A DNA stretch of 34,132 nucleotides from an uncultured Bacteroidales bacterium (GTDB lineage: Bacteria; Bacteroidota; Bacteroidia; Bacteroidales; FEN-979). Where the stretch lies: contig CAIKNA010000060.1 of the NCBI GenBank assembly GCA_903828645.1, forward strand, positions 1 through 34,132, given 5' to 3'. A program made the position numbers and the translations under genes. This document shows, piece by piece, positions 1 to 9,170 of this stretch (position 1 is the first letter of the stretch; the number at the start of each line of letters is the position of its first letter). Below the pieces are notes generated by a model that worked only from the letters and a program-made list of their open reading frames with translations, was not told the origin of the DNA and ran no database searches.

Positions 1-447
1 ACGCTTCCGCTGAATCTTTTAACGCAAAGATAAAGGCTTTTCGTTCTGCATTCCGGGGAGTTAGAAATGTGAGTTTCTTCCTTTTCAGGTTAGCGAATAT
101 TTATGCTTAGCTAGCTTCCCCCCAGATTTTCCTCTTGATCCGAACTCACATTTCAGATTTCAGATTTCAGATTTCAGATTTTTTACCCCCAAATTTATCT
201 TCATCTTTGATTTTATCGCATTGAACAATCTCACCAGTTGTTCAACCTCCGACTAGATTTTCTTTGTTTTGGTAGCATCAAGTAAGTTGATACAAATCAG
301 GGAATTCATGGATGTCCGTAGATCAGGAGATAGTTCATTATATCATGGGAAAACGATTATTTCAAGGCGGCCATATTCTTCATTGCCATCAGTCAGAAGT
401 AATCAGGTTTTTTTGGCTTTTTTCGTTTCTCCGTACCTTGCGATGCT
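1..447. other. Left-edge intergenic region, no gene seen
   Basis: No convincing coding region is present; the only open frame of about 79 codons has no family features. The stretch holds a short 7-bp tandem repeat (150-177) and a minus-strand TATCTTTG (25-32) that matches the Bacteroidota -7 box and could serve a gene to the left of the window. No -33 TTG is found at the right distance from that box. Confidence 0.5.
150..177. repeat. 7-bp tandem repeat (ATTTCAG x4)
   Basis: Four exact copies of ATTTCAG run head to tail and are followed by a T-run. The repeat lies in non-coding DNA. It looks like a simple-sequence slippage tract, and no function can be read from it. Confidence 0.8.
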
Positions 448-1818
448 TTATTGTTTTATGAATGTCCCGATACTCAAATTTTTATCGCCGGTGAGCCTTA
501 CAAAATAGACCCCTCCGGGTAATCTCCTGACATCAATGGTTGTGGTTGGTTTGGTGACCGGTTGCTGCAATACTTGCTTGCCGCTGATGTTGTGGATTAC
601 AAGAGAACCCGAGGTGTTTGTCGTGATGGTAATTTGTTCCTGTCCCGGATTCGGATAGATCAAACCCAGCCTCCCCCCATGTTCGAAAATTCCCATATCA
701 ACTGAATCGTACTTCATTACGGTAGCTCTATCAGAGTTACCATTATCACTGTAAGCGACATACGGCACACCGGCAGAACTTATGGCAATGCATGTGTAAT
801 TTGCAGTACCAGCTGAAAAACCAGCATTCCCGACAGTTATCCATTTGCTCCCATCGTATTTCATTACTGTCGCCCTGAATGATGCTGCCGAATCGGTAAA
901 AGCAACGTATGGCTGACCGGTTTGATCAAGGTCAAGACTGATACAATTCGCCAAACCCACGGAGATACCCCCTGAACCTACGTTCACCCATCTCTGTCCG
1001 TTAAATTTTTTAAGTGTTGCCCGGTTTGCATTTACTTCATCCCTGTAAGCAACATATGGATACCCCGACGGATCAATCGCAATACCCGGATAATAAGCCA
1101 CTCCCTCAGAACAACCCGTTCCCCCAAGGTATTCCCATGCTGTTCCGTTATATTTCATCGCGGCAATCTTGTGCGAATGCGCCCAATCTTCGAATGCAAC
1201 ATAAGGTTGGTTGAGTGTGTTGATTGCCAGCCTGATATTATTTGACTGACCTGCTGAAAAACCTGCCGACCCTACGGTCAGCCAGTTTGTACCGTCAAAT
1301 TTCTTTACAGTGACCTTCGCAGACTGGGTCAAATCGGTATAGGCGATAAAAAGTTGACCAGCAGGACTGAATTTCAAACTTTGATAGCAGGACTGTCCAT
1401 CAGAACAGCCCGTAAGACCAACATCAACCCAGACTGTCCCAGTAAATTTTTTCACCTTGGTGCGGTTTCCTTCTGCATAATCCATATAAGCCACATAAGG
1501 CTGACCAAGCGGACTGACTGCAAGGCTGATATAATCAGCTTTGCCTGTTGAAAATCCCGCTGGCCCGACGACCCCCCATCCGGTTCCTTTGAGGGTCATT
1601 ACAGTTATTTTTTCTGAATTATGCCAGTCCTGAAAAGCCACATATGGTTGTCCCGCTGTGTCAAGGGCAAGGCTGATTATTTGTGCCCTATACTCAGAGA
1701 ATCCTGCGTTTCCGACATTCTTCCAGGAATAACCCAATGGAGTAGATTTCTGCCACGACTGCTGAGAATAGGCAAAGGCTGGAAGTAAAAGAACCAGAAA
1801 GTAAAAGGTTTTTTTCAT
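448..1818 (-). CDS. Secreted seven-repeat (beta-propeller-like) protein with T9SS type A sorting domain
   Basis: The product is 456 residues. The start is placed at the ATG (1816-1818) that opens a signal peptide (MKKTFYFLVLLLPAFAYS); the frame stays open upstream only because it runs antisense through tRNA-Ser. Residues of about 22-370 hold seven copies of a roughly 49-residue unit with the recurring signatures W-x2-VG, GFS/GCS-x-G and PYVA(F/Y)-x-D. Seven such units fit one seven-bladed propeller. From about residue 387 an IYPNPG motif starts a C-terminal domain of about 70 residues typical of T9SS type A cargo, ending in a GVYFVRL strand. The protein is therefore expected to cross the outer membrane by the T9SS and be surface-attached or released. 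The ligand is unknown. It follows tRNA-Ser on the same strand, but a hairpin terminator lies between them, so it is probably transcribed alone. Confidence 0.85.
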   Translation of the reverse strand: MKKTFYFLVLLLPAFAYSQQSWQKSTPLGYSWKNVGNAGFSEYRAQIISLALDTAGQPYVAFQDWHNSEKITVMTLKGTGWGVVGPAGFSTGKADYISLAVSPLGQPYVAYMDYAEGNRTKVKKFTGTVWVDVGLTGCSDGQSCYQSLKFSPAGQLFIAYTDLTQSAKVTVKKFDGTNWLTVGSAGFSAGQSNNIRLAINTLNQPYVAFEDWAHSHKIAAMKYNGTAWEYLGGTGCSEGVAYYPGIAIDPSGYPYVAYRDEVNANRATLKKFNGQRWVNVGSGGISVGLANCISLDLDQTGQPYVAFTDSAASFRATVMKYDGSKWITVGNAGFSAGTANYTCIAISSAGVPYVAYSDNGNSDRATVMKYDSVDMGIFEHGGRLGLIYPNPGQEQITITTNTSGSLVIHNISGKQVLQQPVTKPTTTIDVRRLPGGVYFVRLTGDKNLSIGTFIKQ

Positions 1819-1857
1819 ATCTGTTTTCGTATGAAAATTTAGATACAGGTAAATGAA

Positions 1858-1888
1858 AATCCCCGTAAACAGTGCGTTTACGGGGATT
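1858..1888 (-). terminator. Terminator of tRNA-Ser
   Basis: A perfect 13-bp stem (AATCCCCGTAAAC, 1858-1870, with its complement at 1876-1888) encloses a 5-nt loop. It begins 4 nt beyond the tRNA 3' end in the minus direction and is followed by a T-rich tract. It separates the tRNA from the T9SS gene downstream. Confidence 0.7.
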
Positions 1889-1892
1889 ATTG

Positions 1893-1979
1893 CGGAGAAG
1901 GGGGGATTCGAACCCCCGGTACAGTTTCCCGTACGACAGTTTAGCAAACTGTTGGTTTCAGCCACTCACCCACCTCTCC
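1893..1979 (-). tRNA. tRNA-Ser (anticodon GCT)
   Basis: Read on the minus strand, a 7-bp acceptor stem (GGAGAGG paired with CTTCTCC, one G-T pair) closes an 87-nt cloverleaf. The anticodon loop reads TTTGCTAAA, giving GCT (codons AGC/AGU). The long variable arm typical of class II tRNAs and a T-arm with GGTTCGAATCC are present. The discriminator base is G at 1893, and CCA is not encoded. Two antisense open frames across this locus are artefacts. Confidence 0.95.
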
Positions 1980-2006
1980 AGTTTTTCTACCCGTTTTATA
2001 GGGCTG

Positions 2007-2037
2007 CAAAGATAGGAAATACCTTTAAAACTAACAA
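2007..2037 (-). promoter_or_regulatory. Promoter of tRNA-Ser
   Basis: On the minus strand, TTG (2037-2035) is followed after 20 nt by TATCTTTG (2014-2007). This fits the Bacteroidota consensus TTG-N17-23-TAnnTTTG. The predicted start point lies about 20 nt before the tRNA 5' end at 1979. Confidence 0.75.
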
Positions 2038-2140
2038 AAAAAACGACTTCCCAATTACCCAATATCATGTTACACATTATCAGGCTAATAGGCGAATTTG
2101 TTACTGCGTTTTCAAAGATATTTGTCATCCCGGGCATGCC

Positions 2141-2177
2141 TATAAAAATACGCAGGGCCCGGATTACCGGGCCCTGC
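2141..2177 (-). terminator. Terminator of the 2147-residue T9SS gene
   Basis: A perfect 11-bp GC-rich stem (GCAGGGCCCGG at 2152-2162 with its complement at 2167-2177) has a 4-nt loop. In the minus direction it is followed by a T-rich tract (TATTTTTA). It lies about 30 bp past the stop codon of the minus-strand gene ending at 2210. Confidence 0.85.
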
Positions 2178-2209
2178 ATAAGGATTGAAAAATCAATCAG
2201 AGATGATGA

Positions 2210-5200
2210 CTACCGGGCAACCACCAACTTGAGCGATTCTACATGGCTGCCGGCAATGACTTTTACAAAGTAAAGCCCCGGCGAGAAATCAGAAAGCGTG
2301 AGTTTGTGACTTCTCTCACTTGCATATGATGTTGAAAGAAGAGCGTTACCCCGCATATCGAATATTTCAACCTGGATGTTACCGGTTGGAACATCTCCCT
2401 TTACCTGCAGGGTGAATATCCCAGTCGTTGGGTTCGGATAGATGGAGAACAGGCTGGATGCAGAGACAATTTCAGAGTGTACATCTTCGCCGGCAACTAC
2501 AGACATGATGGCAGGCGGCAGGTATCCGCAATACTGGTTGGTCGACGTGATGTATCCATGCATGTATCCTCCGGGTGCAACCGTTGTCCCGTAAAGATAG
2601 GAAATACTCACACCGGCGATCATCGTCGCGCTGGCACCGCTCTGAACAAGGAAGGTGTTGCCGCCACCAGCTACGGTGACCACATTGGAGGCATCGAAGC
2701 AGAGTGTAAGCGGCGATGGAACTGAACCAGTTACAGAAGTATTGGTAGCCACAACAACCATCAAAATCACATTCGATGTCGCCGGGTTCCCCGAGGGACA
2801 GAGCGTGTTGGATGTCAACACACACGCCACATGGTCATTGTTTGACGGCACATAGGAGAATGTTGAGAGACCAGAACCGGCATTGATCCCGTTGACTTTC
2901 CACTGGTACGACGGCAATGATCCTCCGTTTACCGGGGTTGCAGTAAATGTGACAAAGGTACTGGGAGGCACGGGGTTCGACGAGGCGGCAATGGTCACGC
3001 TGACCGGCTGTACCGGATTGACCGACAGGAGAACATTTCCCGTTGCTGTCGTTCCCAGGAAATCGGTTACCGTTACATTATAAGTAGTGGTGGCCAAAGG
3101 CGTGGCTAAAGGGTTGATGATGGTCGCATTTGACAATCCTGTTGCCGGGCTCCAGAGATAGGTGAAAGGAGCCAATCCCCCTGTACGGGTAATGTTCAGT
3201 TGTGATGAGGTACCCGGGCAGATCAAGGCCGGCGAGGCCGTAGGTGCGGCAGTTAATGTCGCAACCCAGTCGACAAGATTCCAGGAGTCGGCATCAAAAG
3301 CCTCTCCCGAGAATGCACCTGAGTAATCAACAAAGTAAACATGGCCGGTATTAGGTACCTTGGTTACGTTGCTGGCACCTCCCCATGTGTTGGTTGGAAA
3401 TACCGCATTCCTGATTGTCATGATCTGGCTGTTGTTGATTGCGAGCAATGTTCCGCCTGATGCACCATCCTGGAAAGTACATCCTTTGAAGGCATGTGCA
3501 AGGTCAAGCACGCTTCCCGCATTCAAAACAACACCATTTACTCCCATATCCCTGAATGTGGCATAGTCGGCGGCAATTGTTCCACCGGAGTAAACATTGA
3601 AACCAAATTTTGCTGTTGGCAGGTTCGCCCTGATCATTACCGGGTTGACAGCGGTTCCGCTGATATCGAGACGACCGCCGGAATTAACATTCAGGTTTTT
3701 TGTGTCTGACATGATAAATGTTGAAGATGCAGGTAACGACAAGATACCGTTTACGGCAACATCGCCGAAAACAGAGAGGGTGTTGCTGTTCAGATTATAT
3801 GTACCACCCTGGACGGTGAGGTTGCCGCCGAACTGGCATGAGGTACTTCCGACCTGTGTAACAGAAAAACCTGTCGTCTTGTTTATCAGCAAATGATGGA
3901 AATAGCCCAATGCGCTCGAGTACGTCAAAATAGAGTTCTGTGAACCGGTGAATTCGACCGTGTTCAAAGGGAAGGCGTTTAAGAATCCACCTGCTGGCTG
4001 AACGGTAAAATTCCCATAGAATTTATGGTGCAGTGTACCGGTCACATTATCCTCCCAGGTGCCGGTATTGATCAACAATTCACCATAGCAAAGAACATTG
4101 TTATTGGGTCTGAATTTGCCTGCACTTTTATCGATTCTTAGGTTATTGAAGGCTTCCTGTGCGCAATTGGTCGTGAGAAACTGATCGGCACTCCCATTGA
4201 AGATCACCTGGGAATAATTTCCTGGCATAAAGCCATAGTTCGTCGAATATGTAGTATTGGCATTTGTCCAGTTTTTCCCGACAAAGATCTGAGGACCATA
4301 TCCGTCACTGGCGTTAAGTCCGGCATTAAGATCAATGGTAAGGTTACCTGTAATATTCAGATTGGCCGGGGATACTAATTTCATGCTTCCGTCAATGATG
4401 TGGAGATCATTGGTAACATTCACATTCTGCATCAGCTGAAGTGCATCAAAGGCTGCATAAGTCTTATTCAGGCTGAGGTTATAGAAAGTTTCTCCTGTTA
4501 GGATACTTGCTGCAGCAGCCCCGTCAAAGGTGACGGTTCCGGTTCCAGGCAGGAAGCCTGATGGCCCGACAAGGTTGGACCAGTTTCCGCCAACATTAAT
4601 GTTAGAAAATGTACCAAGGACACCGCTTTGTATCGTAAAATTATTTTTAACGACAACATCCGTTTCAAAATATGAGGCAGCACCAGAGGGTTTGTTGAGA
4701 AGGAAATTATAAAAGAAATTTCCATTCCCACAGTATATGGCACCATCGGGCAGGTTTTCAGTCACCTCCACAACCCCTCCTGTTGGAAGGAAAGTTCCGG
4801 TATTGCTGGCATAGAATGCCCCCCCCGTTCTTAATGTTCCGCCGCTGACGGCAGTTGTTGCTGAGACACCAAGATTGATGCTGTTATGGGTGAGCTCAAA
4901 CAACCCGGCAGGCATGGTGATATTTCCATTGATATACTCCCACCCTTTGTCGCTGTGATTTGGCGAATCGGCTATGAAACTGCCACCGTTGATATGGATG
5001 GCGCTGGTGGATGAAGATGAGAATCTGCCATGAACCAGCACGTTGCCATCAGCAATGTCGAGGAGCCCGTTCAGGTTAAAGTCGGGATAGATTGTAAGGG
5101 AACCCACTGAAGCCGGAACATTCGGAGAAGCAGGCTGCCTGCTGGCACTTTGCTTTTCCTGGTTCATTGATTTGCCCGGGCCGTTATAAAGATAGATTGT

Positions 5201-8200
5201 GCTGGTGGCATTGTCGGTTACTGCACCATGCACAACCATCGTAAAATTCTGCATGTCGAGAACGTTGCCGGCATGCAGGTTCAGGGTGCCTGCAAGTTCT
5301 ATTAAACTCGGATAACTGTTTATGTAAAAATTGCCGGATGTTTTGTTCACATCAACATTGCCAAACACCGATCCGGGGCCGTCAACCTGGATACCGGTAT
5401 TGTTGCTGCCGGTAAAGTAGATTGTGTTGCCTGTTCCCCCATCGATGATGGCTGCGCCGGATGACCATACCCATGAAGCCGGGTAGATTGCCCCGGCGGT
5501 AAGGGTGCTGCTCGATCCGTCATGAAATTCCAGATGTTGCCAGGATGTTGTTCCGACATATAGTTTATCGGCAGCATTGTTCATCACCAGTGAGCCATAA
5601 ACATGGCAATAGGTGTTTGCGTTTGTCTGGTGCCCGTTCAGTGTGTATTTTCCTGTCTGAATCGTCAAGGTGCCATTAACAATAATGTCGGATCCAGCAC
5701 TCACGCCATTTGACAGCGGACTTTTAGACAAATTCCCCTGTCGGTCGTAAAATACTTCTTCATAATTTTGCATGGACTTGCTAACCACGGCAGCTTTGTT
5801 AATCACCAGGTTGGCAAAACTGCTCCCGGTTCCAAGGCTTACCTGGATATCAGTTGGTCCGTACAGTTCAACGGTGCCGCCGGATGGGGTAAAATCAGTC
5901 CGTGATCCTGAAAAATATCCATTTGTCCTGATCGTGCCACCCGAAATACTTTGAGTAAGTGTAAACGTACTAGGATTGAGATAAATCCCGTTATTCCTGA
6001 AATCCAGGATTCCGCCAGTCATTTCGATGAGGCCATTGCTTAAATATGGCCAATAACTTTGGCCATATCCTCCGGTAACTGTCATGGTTCCTCCATACAT
6101 GTGGATTTCGCCGTCCAGGTCGGTATATTGCCCGCCGTCCTGCGTAAGGTTTATAGCGCCCCCGGCGTTCACCCAATAGGTGCCATAAAGCCCGTTGTCG
6201 GCCAGGTCGAGCGCATTAAAAGTGCCGGCAAGAATATCGATGCCCCCGGTAGTCCAGTCGTACACGTTGCAGGTAACAGTATATGCCGCATTATTTAAAC
6301 GCAGGGCTGCCCCCATGTTTGCTTCGAGGACGTTGAAGGTTTCACTGCCATAAATATATTGATGGCCGGGGCCGTTAAAAACTACTCGTCCTGGTCCTGC
6401 AGAAAATCCTGTTACACCGGCCGATTCAGTCCAGTTCCCGGCTAATTTAATTACCCCGGCAGCATTGGTCATCTGAAGGCTTGCACCTGCATTGATATTC
6501 ACATTGCCATTTACCGTCAATGTTTTCTCAATGACCTGCAAAGTTCCACCTGACTGGATGGTAAGATTTTTACAGGGGTCATCATAAATTGAAAGCCAAA
6601 CTGGCTGATAACCTGCGTTGGTGATATATGCATCTTCAATTGCCGTGGGAATGTGTCCCAGCGACCAGTTTTGATCATTATGCCAATACTGGTTGAAGGT
6701 GCCTGTCCAATAATTTGGCAGAGGGGAGGTAACGTTGATGGTGTAATCTTCCACCTCGCCATATTGTGTGGCCCCGCAGGGATCAACGGATCCTGTATAA
6801 GTTATCCGGACTCTCATGGTCTTTGGCCCCAATGTTGTTCCGTAAGGAGGTGCAATCGTGGCTGTTAACGAACCACCTGTGGAGATGGTTTCACCGGCAT
6901 CTGCAAAATCACCGTCATTGTTCCAATCCACCCAGATGCCGCATTGATCGCCAATATATGGAGTTCCATTGATGACTGTTATTGCAGCAGATGAATTGAC
7001 CGGAATATTTGTAGACAGATTTGTGAAATTCTGATACCCATCACATGCAGAACTATTGTTGATGCTTCCCACACTGACGTTGGAGATGTATTCATCACAC
7101 CCGCCGCTTGCAATGCAATATCCACTGTAATGTATGGGTGACACATAGGTAAGGGCCCGCCCTGAACGGTTATCGGTCCAGGTTGGGTAAACCCGGTTGT
7201 TGTTGGCAGTTATGCCGAGGTAATCGCCAAAATAGCCAGTGGCAAGGCCGGGAATAGGAGATGGGGTAAAGGAGACATCGCCGACCCTGATATCTGTCCA
7301 GCTAGCGCCTCCGTTTTCGGAGTAGGCCATCCAGGTCTCCACTGCTGTGCTGGCACTTCCAAGGTTGCGGTCGTCGTAGAAAACGCAGTAAAGCTTTCCA
7401 GTAGACTGATCGCAGGTGATCCAAGGCATATATGAGGCGTAATCGTTGGCAGATGTGCCCTGATTTACCCTCACCGGGGTACCCCAGGTTGTTCCCCCGT
7501 CGGTTGAACGCATGCAATAGATACTGACATTGGTTCCTGTATTCACTCCCGGCACACCCACATTAGCCCATACAATATAAATATACCCGTTGTATGCTCC
7601 TCCGCTTACGTCGACCGCCATCGACGGGAAGGAATTTACCCTCATGTTTTTACCTGTGGCGTTGGTCGTCGGAGTATTGGAGTTAGGCCTGATTCCGTGG
7701 ATATTGTTGTTAATCCTGACGGGTGCAGTAAAAGATGCCCCGCCATTTGTCGACCTGGCAAATCCAATAGCATTTTCAAAATAGGTGGGCCCCCATACAT
7801 CATAAATTACCCAGGTGGCATAAACCTGCCCGTTGGGCCCAGTCTGGAGGTTCACGCCATGGTTGAACGCACCGGCAGAAACACCATTGCTGATATTTAC
7901 CGGTGTCGAAAACGACGCCCCGTTGTTTATACTTCTTGAAAACACAATGTCGTTGTTGTCGGTACTACCGCTGACAAACTGTGTCCATGCAGAGTAAATG
8001 TGTCCATTATAAAGTGAAAAAATGTCATTATCGACCACCAGGTGATTTTTATCCAGTAAGTCATTAGCCCCGGTCCCGTTGTTGGCCAACAAAACACTTG
8101 TCCAGGATGTCCCGTCGTCGGAGTGTGCGACCGACTGACCACCGGCTGAATTGATGAAACCGACAAATTGTCTTCCGTTCAGGTTGATGGCGGTTGAGGG

Positions 8201-8653
8201 ATCACCATCATTTGCCCCGCCGGCACCAAATTTGCTTCCTGTCCAGGTTTGGCCGTCGTCCGTGGAATTGAAATAATCAGCCCCCAGAAACCCGCTGGCT
8301 GACTTGGAGTTATTTGAATTCAGGAGATGGGCATTGTTGGTCGGGTCAACCGCAACCGAATTCTCGCTCTGGGTTACTCCCGCTTCGTCATCAACAACAA
8401 CATCTGTTGACATCTGGTCGGTAATTCCCATACCTGATTTTGTCGGAATCCCTTGCGCGGGCAATAATGGTACCACGGGATTGTATGGGACCAGCCCTTG
8501 TTTAGCCAGTTTCGTCCAGTATCCTATATTGTCAATCCGCGTATTTATTTGTGGATTTTGAGGCTGGCTTTGATCGGCTGGCACAGCCCTTTGTCCAAAT
8601 CCAAAGGTTGCTGCCAAAAACAGCAATGCTAAAATTGTAGCGATTTTTTTCAT
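2210..8653 (-). CDS. Giant secreted multidomain protein with BNR-like repeats, GEVED domain, beta-helix-like region and T9SS sorting domain
   Basis: The product is 2147 residues from the ATG at 8651-8653, which opens a signal peptide (MKKIATILALLFLAATFGFGQ). Residues of about 90-500 contain BNR/sialidase-type Asp-box repeats (DDGQTWTG, NNGASF, NGGASF, DGGTTW, NGGASW). Residues of about 505-640 form a GEVED-type domain ending YGEVEDYTINV, usual in T9SS surface proteins. Residues of about 645-1790 are rich in short repeated strands such as LTVNGNVNI and GGTLRT, suggesting a long right-handed beta-helix. About 1800-1970 look like PKD/Ig-type domains, and a T9SS type A domain starts near 2070 at IYPNPTTG and ends KLVVAR. 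BNR repeats alone do not show sialidase activity, and I see no catalytic set. The role is probably adhesion or glycan binding at the cell surface. It has its own terminator and appears monocistronic. Confidence 0.85.
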   Translation of the reverse strand: MKKIATILALLFLAATFGFGQRAVPADQSQPQNPQINTRIDNIGYWTKLAKQGLVPYNPVVPLLPAQGIPTKSGMGITDQMSTDVVVDDEAGVTQSENSVAVDPTNNAHLLNSNNSKSASGFLGADYFNSTDDGQTWTGSKFGAGGANDGDPSTAINLNGRQFVGFINSAGGQSVAHSDDGTSWTSVLLANNGTGANDLLDKNHLVVDNDIFSLYNGHIYSAWTQFVSGSTDNNDIVFSRSINNGASFSTPVNISNGVSAGAFNHGVNLQTGPNGQVYATWVIYDVWGPTYFENAIGFARSTNGGASFTAPVRINNNIHGIRPNSNTPTTNATGKNMRVNSFPSMAVDVSGGAYNGYIYIVWANVGVPGVNTGTNVSIYCMRSTDGGTTWGTPVRVNQGTSANDYASYMPWITCDQSTGKLYCVFYDDRNLGSASTAVETWMAYSENGGASWTDIRVGDVSFTPSPIPGLATGYFGDYLGITANNNRVYPTWTDNRSGRALTYVSPIHYSGYCIASGGCDEYISNVSVGSINNSSACDGYQNFTNLSTNIPVNSSAAITVINGTPYIGDQCGIWVDWNNDGDFADAGETISTGGSLTATIAPPYGTTLGPKTMRVRITYTGSVDPCGATQYGEVEDYTINVTSPLPNYWTGTFNQYWHNDQNWSLGHIPTAIEDAYITNAGYQPVWLSIYDDPCKNLTIQSGGTLQVIEKTLTVNGNVNINAGASLQMTNAAGVIKLAGNWTESAGVTGFSAGPGRVVFNGPGHQYIYGSETFNVLEANMGAALRLNNAAYTVTCNVYDWTTGGIDILAGTFNALDLADNGLYGTYWVNAGGAINLTQDGGQYTDLDGEIHMYGGTMTVTGGYGQSYWPYLSNGLIEMTGGILDFRNNGIYLNPSTFTLTQSISGGTIRTNGYFSGSRTDFTPSGGTVELYGPTDIQVSLGTGSSFANLVINKAAVVSKSMQNYEEVFYDRQGNLSKSPLSNGVSAGSDIIVNGTLTIQTGKYTLNGHQTNANTYCHVYGSLVMNNAADKLYVGTTSWQHLEFHDGSSSTLTAGAIYPASWVWSSGAAIIDGGTGNTIYFTGSNNTGIQVDGPGSVFGNVDVNKTSGNFYINSYPSLIELAGTLNLHAGNVLDMQNFTMVVHGAVTDNATSTIYLYNGPGKSMNQEKQSASRQPASPNVPASVGSLTIYPDFNLNGLLDIADGNVLVHGRFSSSSTSAIHINGGSFIADSPNHSDKGWEYINGNITMPAGLFELTHNSINLGVSATTAVSGGTLRTGGAFYASNTGTFLPTGGVVEVTENLPDGAIYCGNGNFFYNFLLNKPSGAASYFETDVVVKNNFTIQSGVLGTFSNINVGGNWSNLVGPSGFLPGTGTVTFDGAAAASILTGETFYNLSLNKTYAAFDALQLMQNVNVTNDLHIIDGSMKLVSPANLNITGNLTIDLNAGLNASDGYGPQIFVGKNWTNANTTYSTNYGFMPGNYSQVIFNGSADQFLTTNCAQEAFNNLRIDKSAGKFRPNNNVLCYGELLINTGTWEDNVTGTLHHKFYGNFTVQPAGGFLNAFPLNTVEFTGSQNSILTYSSALGYFHHLLINKTTGFSVTQVGSTSCQFGGNLTVQGGTYNLNSNTLSVFGDVAVNGILSLPASSTFIMSDTKNLNVNSGGRLDISGTAVNPVMIRANLPTAKFGFNVYSGGTIAADYATFRDMGVNGVVLNAGSVLDLAHAFKGCTFQDGASGGTLLAINNSQIMTIRNAVFPTNTWGGASNVTKVPNTGHVYFVDYSGAFSGEAFDADSWNLVDWVATLTAAPTASPALICPGTSSQLNITRTGGLAPFTYLWSPATGLSNATIINPLATPLATTTYNVTVTDFLGTTATGNVLLSVNPVQPVSVTIAASSNPVPPSTFVTFTATPVNGGSLPSYQWKVNGINAGSGLSTFSYVPSNNDHVACVLTSNTLCPSGNPATSNVILMVVVATNTSVTGSVPSPLTLCFDASNVVTVAGGGNTFLVQSGASATMIAGVSISYLYGTTVAPGGYMHGYITSTNQYCGYLPPAIMSVVAGEDVHSEIVSASSLFSIYPNPTTGIFTLQVKGDVPTGNIQVEIFDMRGNALLSTSYASERSHKLTLSDFSPGLYFVKVIAGSHVESLKLVVAR

Positions 8654-9170
8654 ACGAATAGAGGTTTTGGTGAATTTTAAATAACATCTGTTGCTCATAA
8701 ACCCACTTCCGGATCAAAACAGAAAGAATATCTTTCCGCATGTGGGGAGTAGTGATAGGGTAAATTACAAAACTTCAACATACCCATGCAAAAGTATGTA
8801 ATCCATAAATCAATGTTAATCCCTTTCGGACGTGATATGGCGTGATAGAAGCCGATATTTTTCCTGTTTACGAAGGAAAAAAAACTTATTTTTAATTGAT
8901 ATAAATCAATATAAGAAATGCCTTCCGAAGTATTTCAAGATGTTGTTCCTGTAAAATGTTGGAATCAAAAAAGTTAACTGATAGGACACATACCTGGTTC
9001 ATTTTCGGTGATAATGGATCATTCATTCGGATAAATTCGGGATCAGCGAGCCCTGGTTCGGTTTCCGGCAGAACCCTGAACAAATGATCGGGGAAAATGT
9101 AAATTTCTTCCCGGAAATCAAAAAAAAAAACTGAATTTTGTATCCTAAAACAAATCCAAAATTATCTGCC
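8654..9170. other. Divergent intergenic region (517 bp), no gene seen
   Basis: This spacer separates the minus-strand giant T9SS gene from the plus-strand hydro-lyase gene. A minus-strand TACTTTTG (8796-8789) matches the -7 consensus, but the nearest TTG is only 14 nt away, below the usual 17-23 nt. On the plus side TGAATTTTG (about 9132-9140) is a weak match. An A-run of about eleven bases lies at 9120-9130. No RNA gene or strong hairpin was recognised. Confidence 0.5.

Noticed and set aside
1819-1965. 49-codon N-terminal extension of the propeller gene
   Set aside because: It runs through the tRNA-Ser terminator and tRNA sequence and would bury the signal peptide.
1853-2188. Open frame of 111 codons with KGGFEPPVQFPVRQFSKL on the plus strand
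   Set aside because: It is the antisense reading of tRNA-Ser, a well-known source of false gene calls.
8789-8796. Promoter of the giant T9SS gene (minus-strand TACTTTTG)
   Set aside because: The nearest TTG is only 14 nt away and the leader would be about 130 nt; too weak to annotate.
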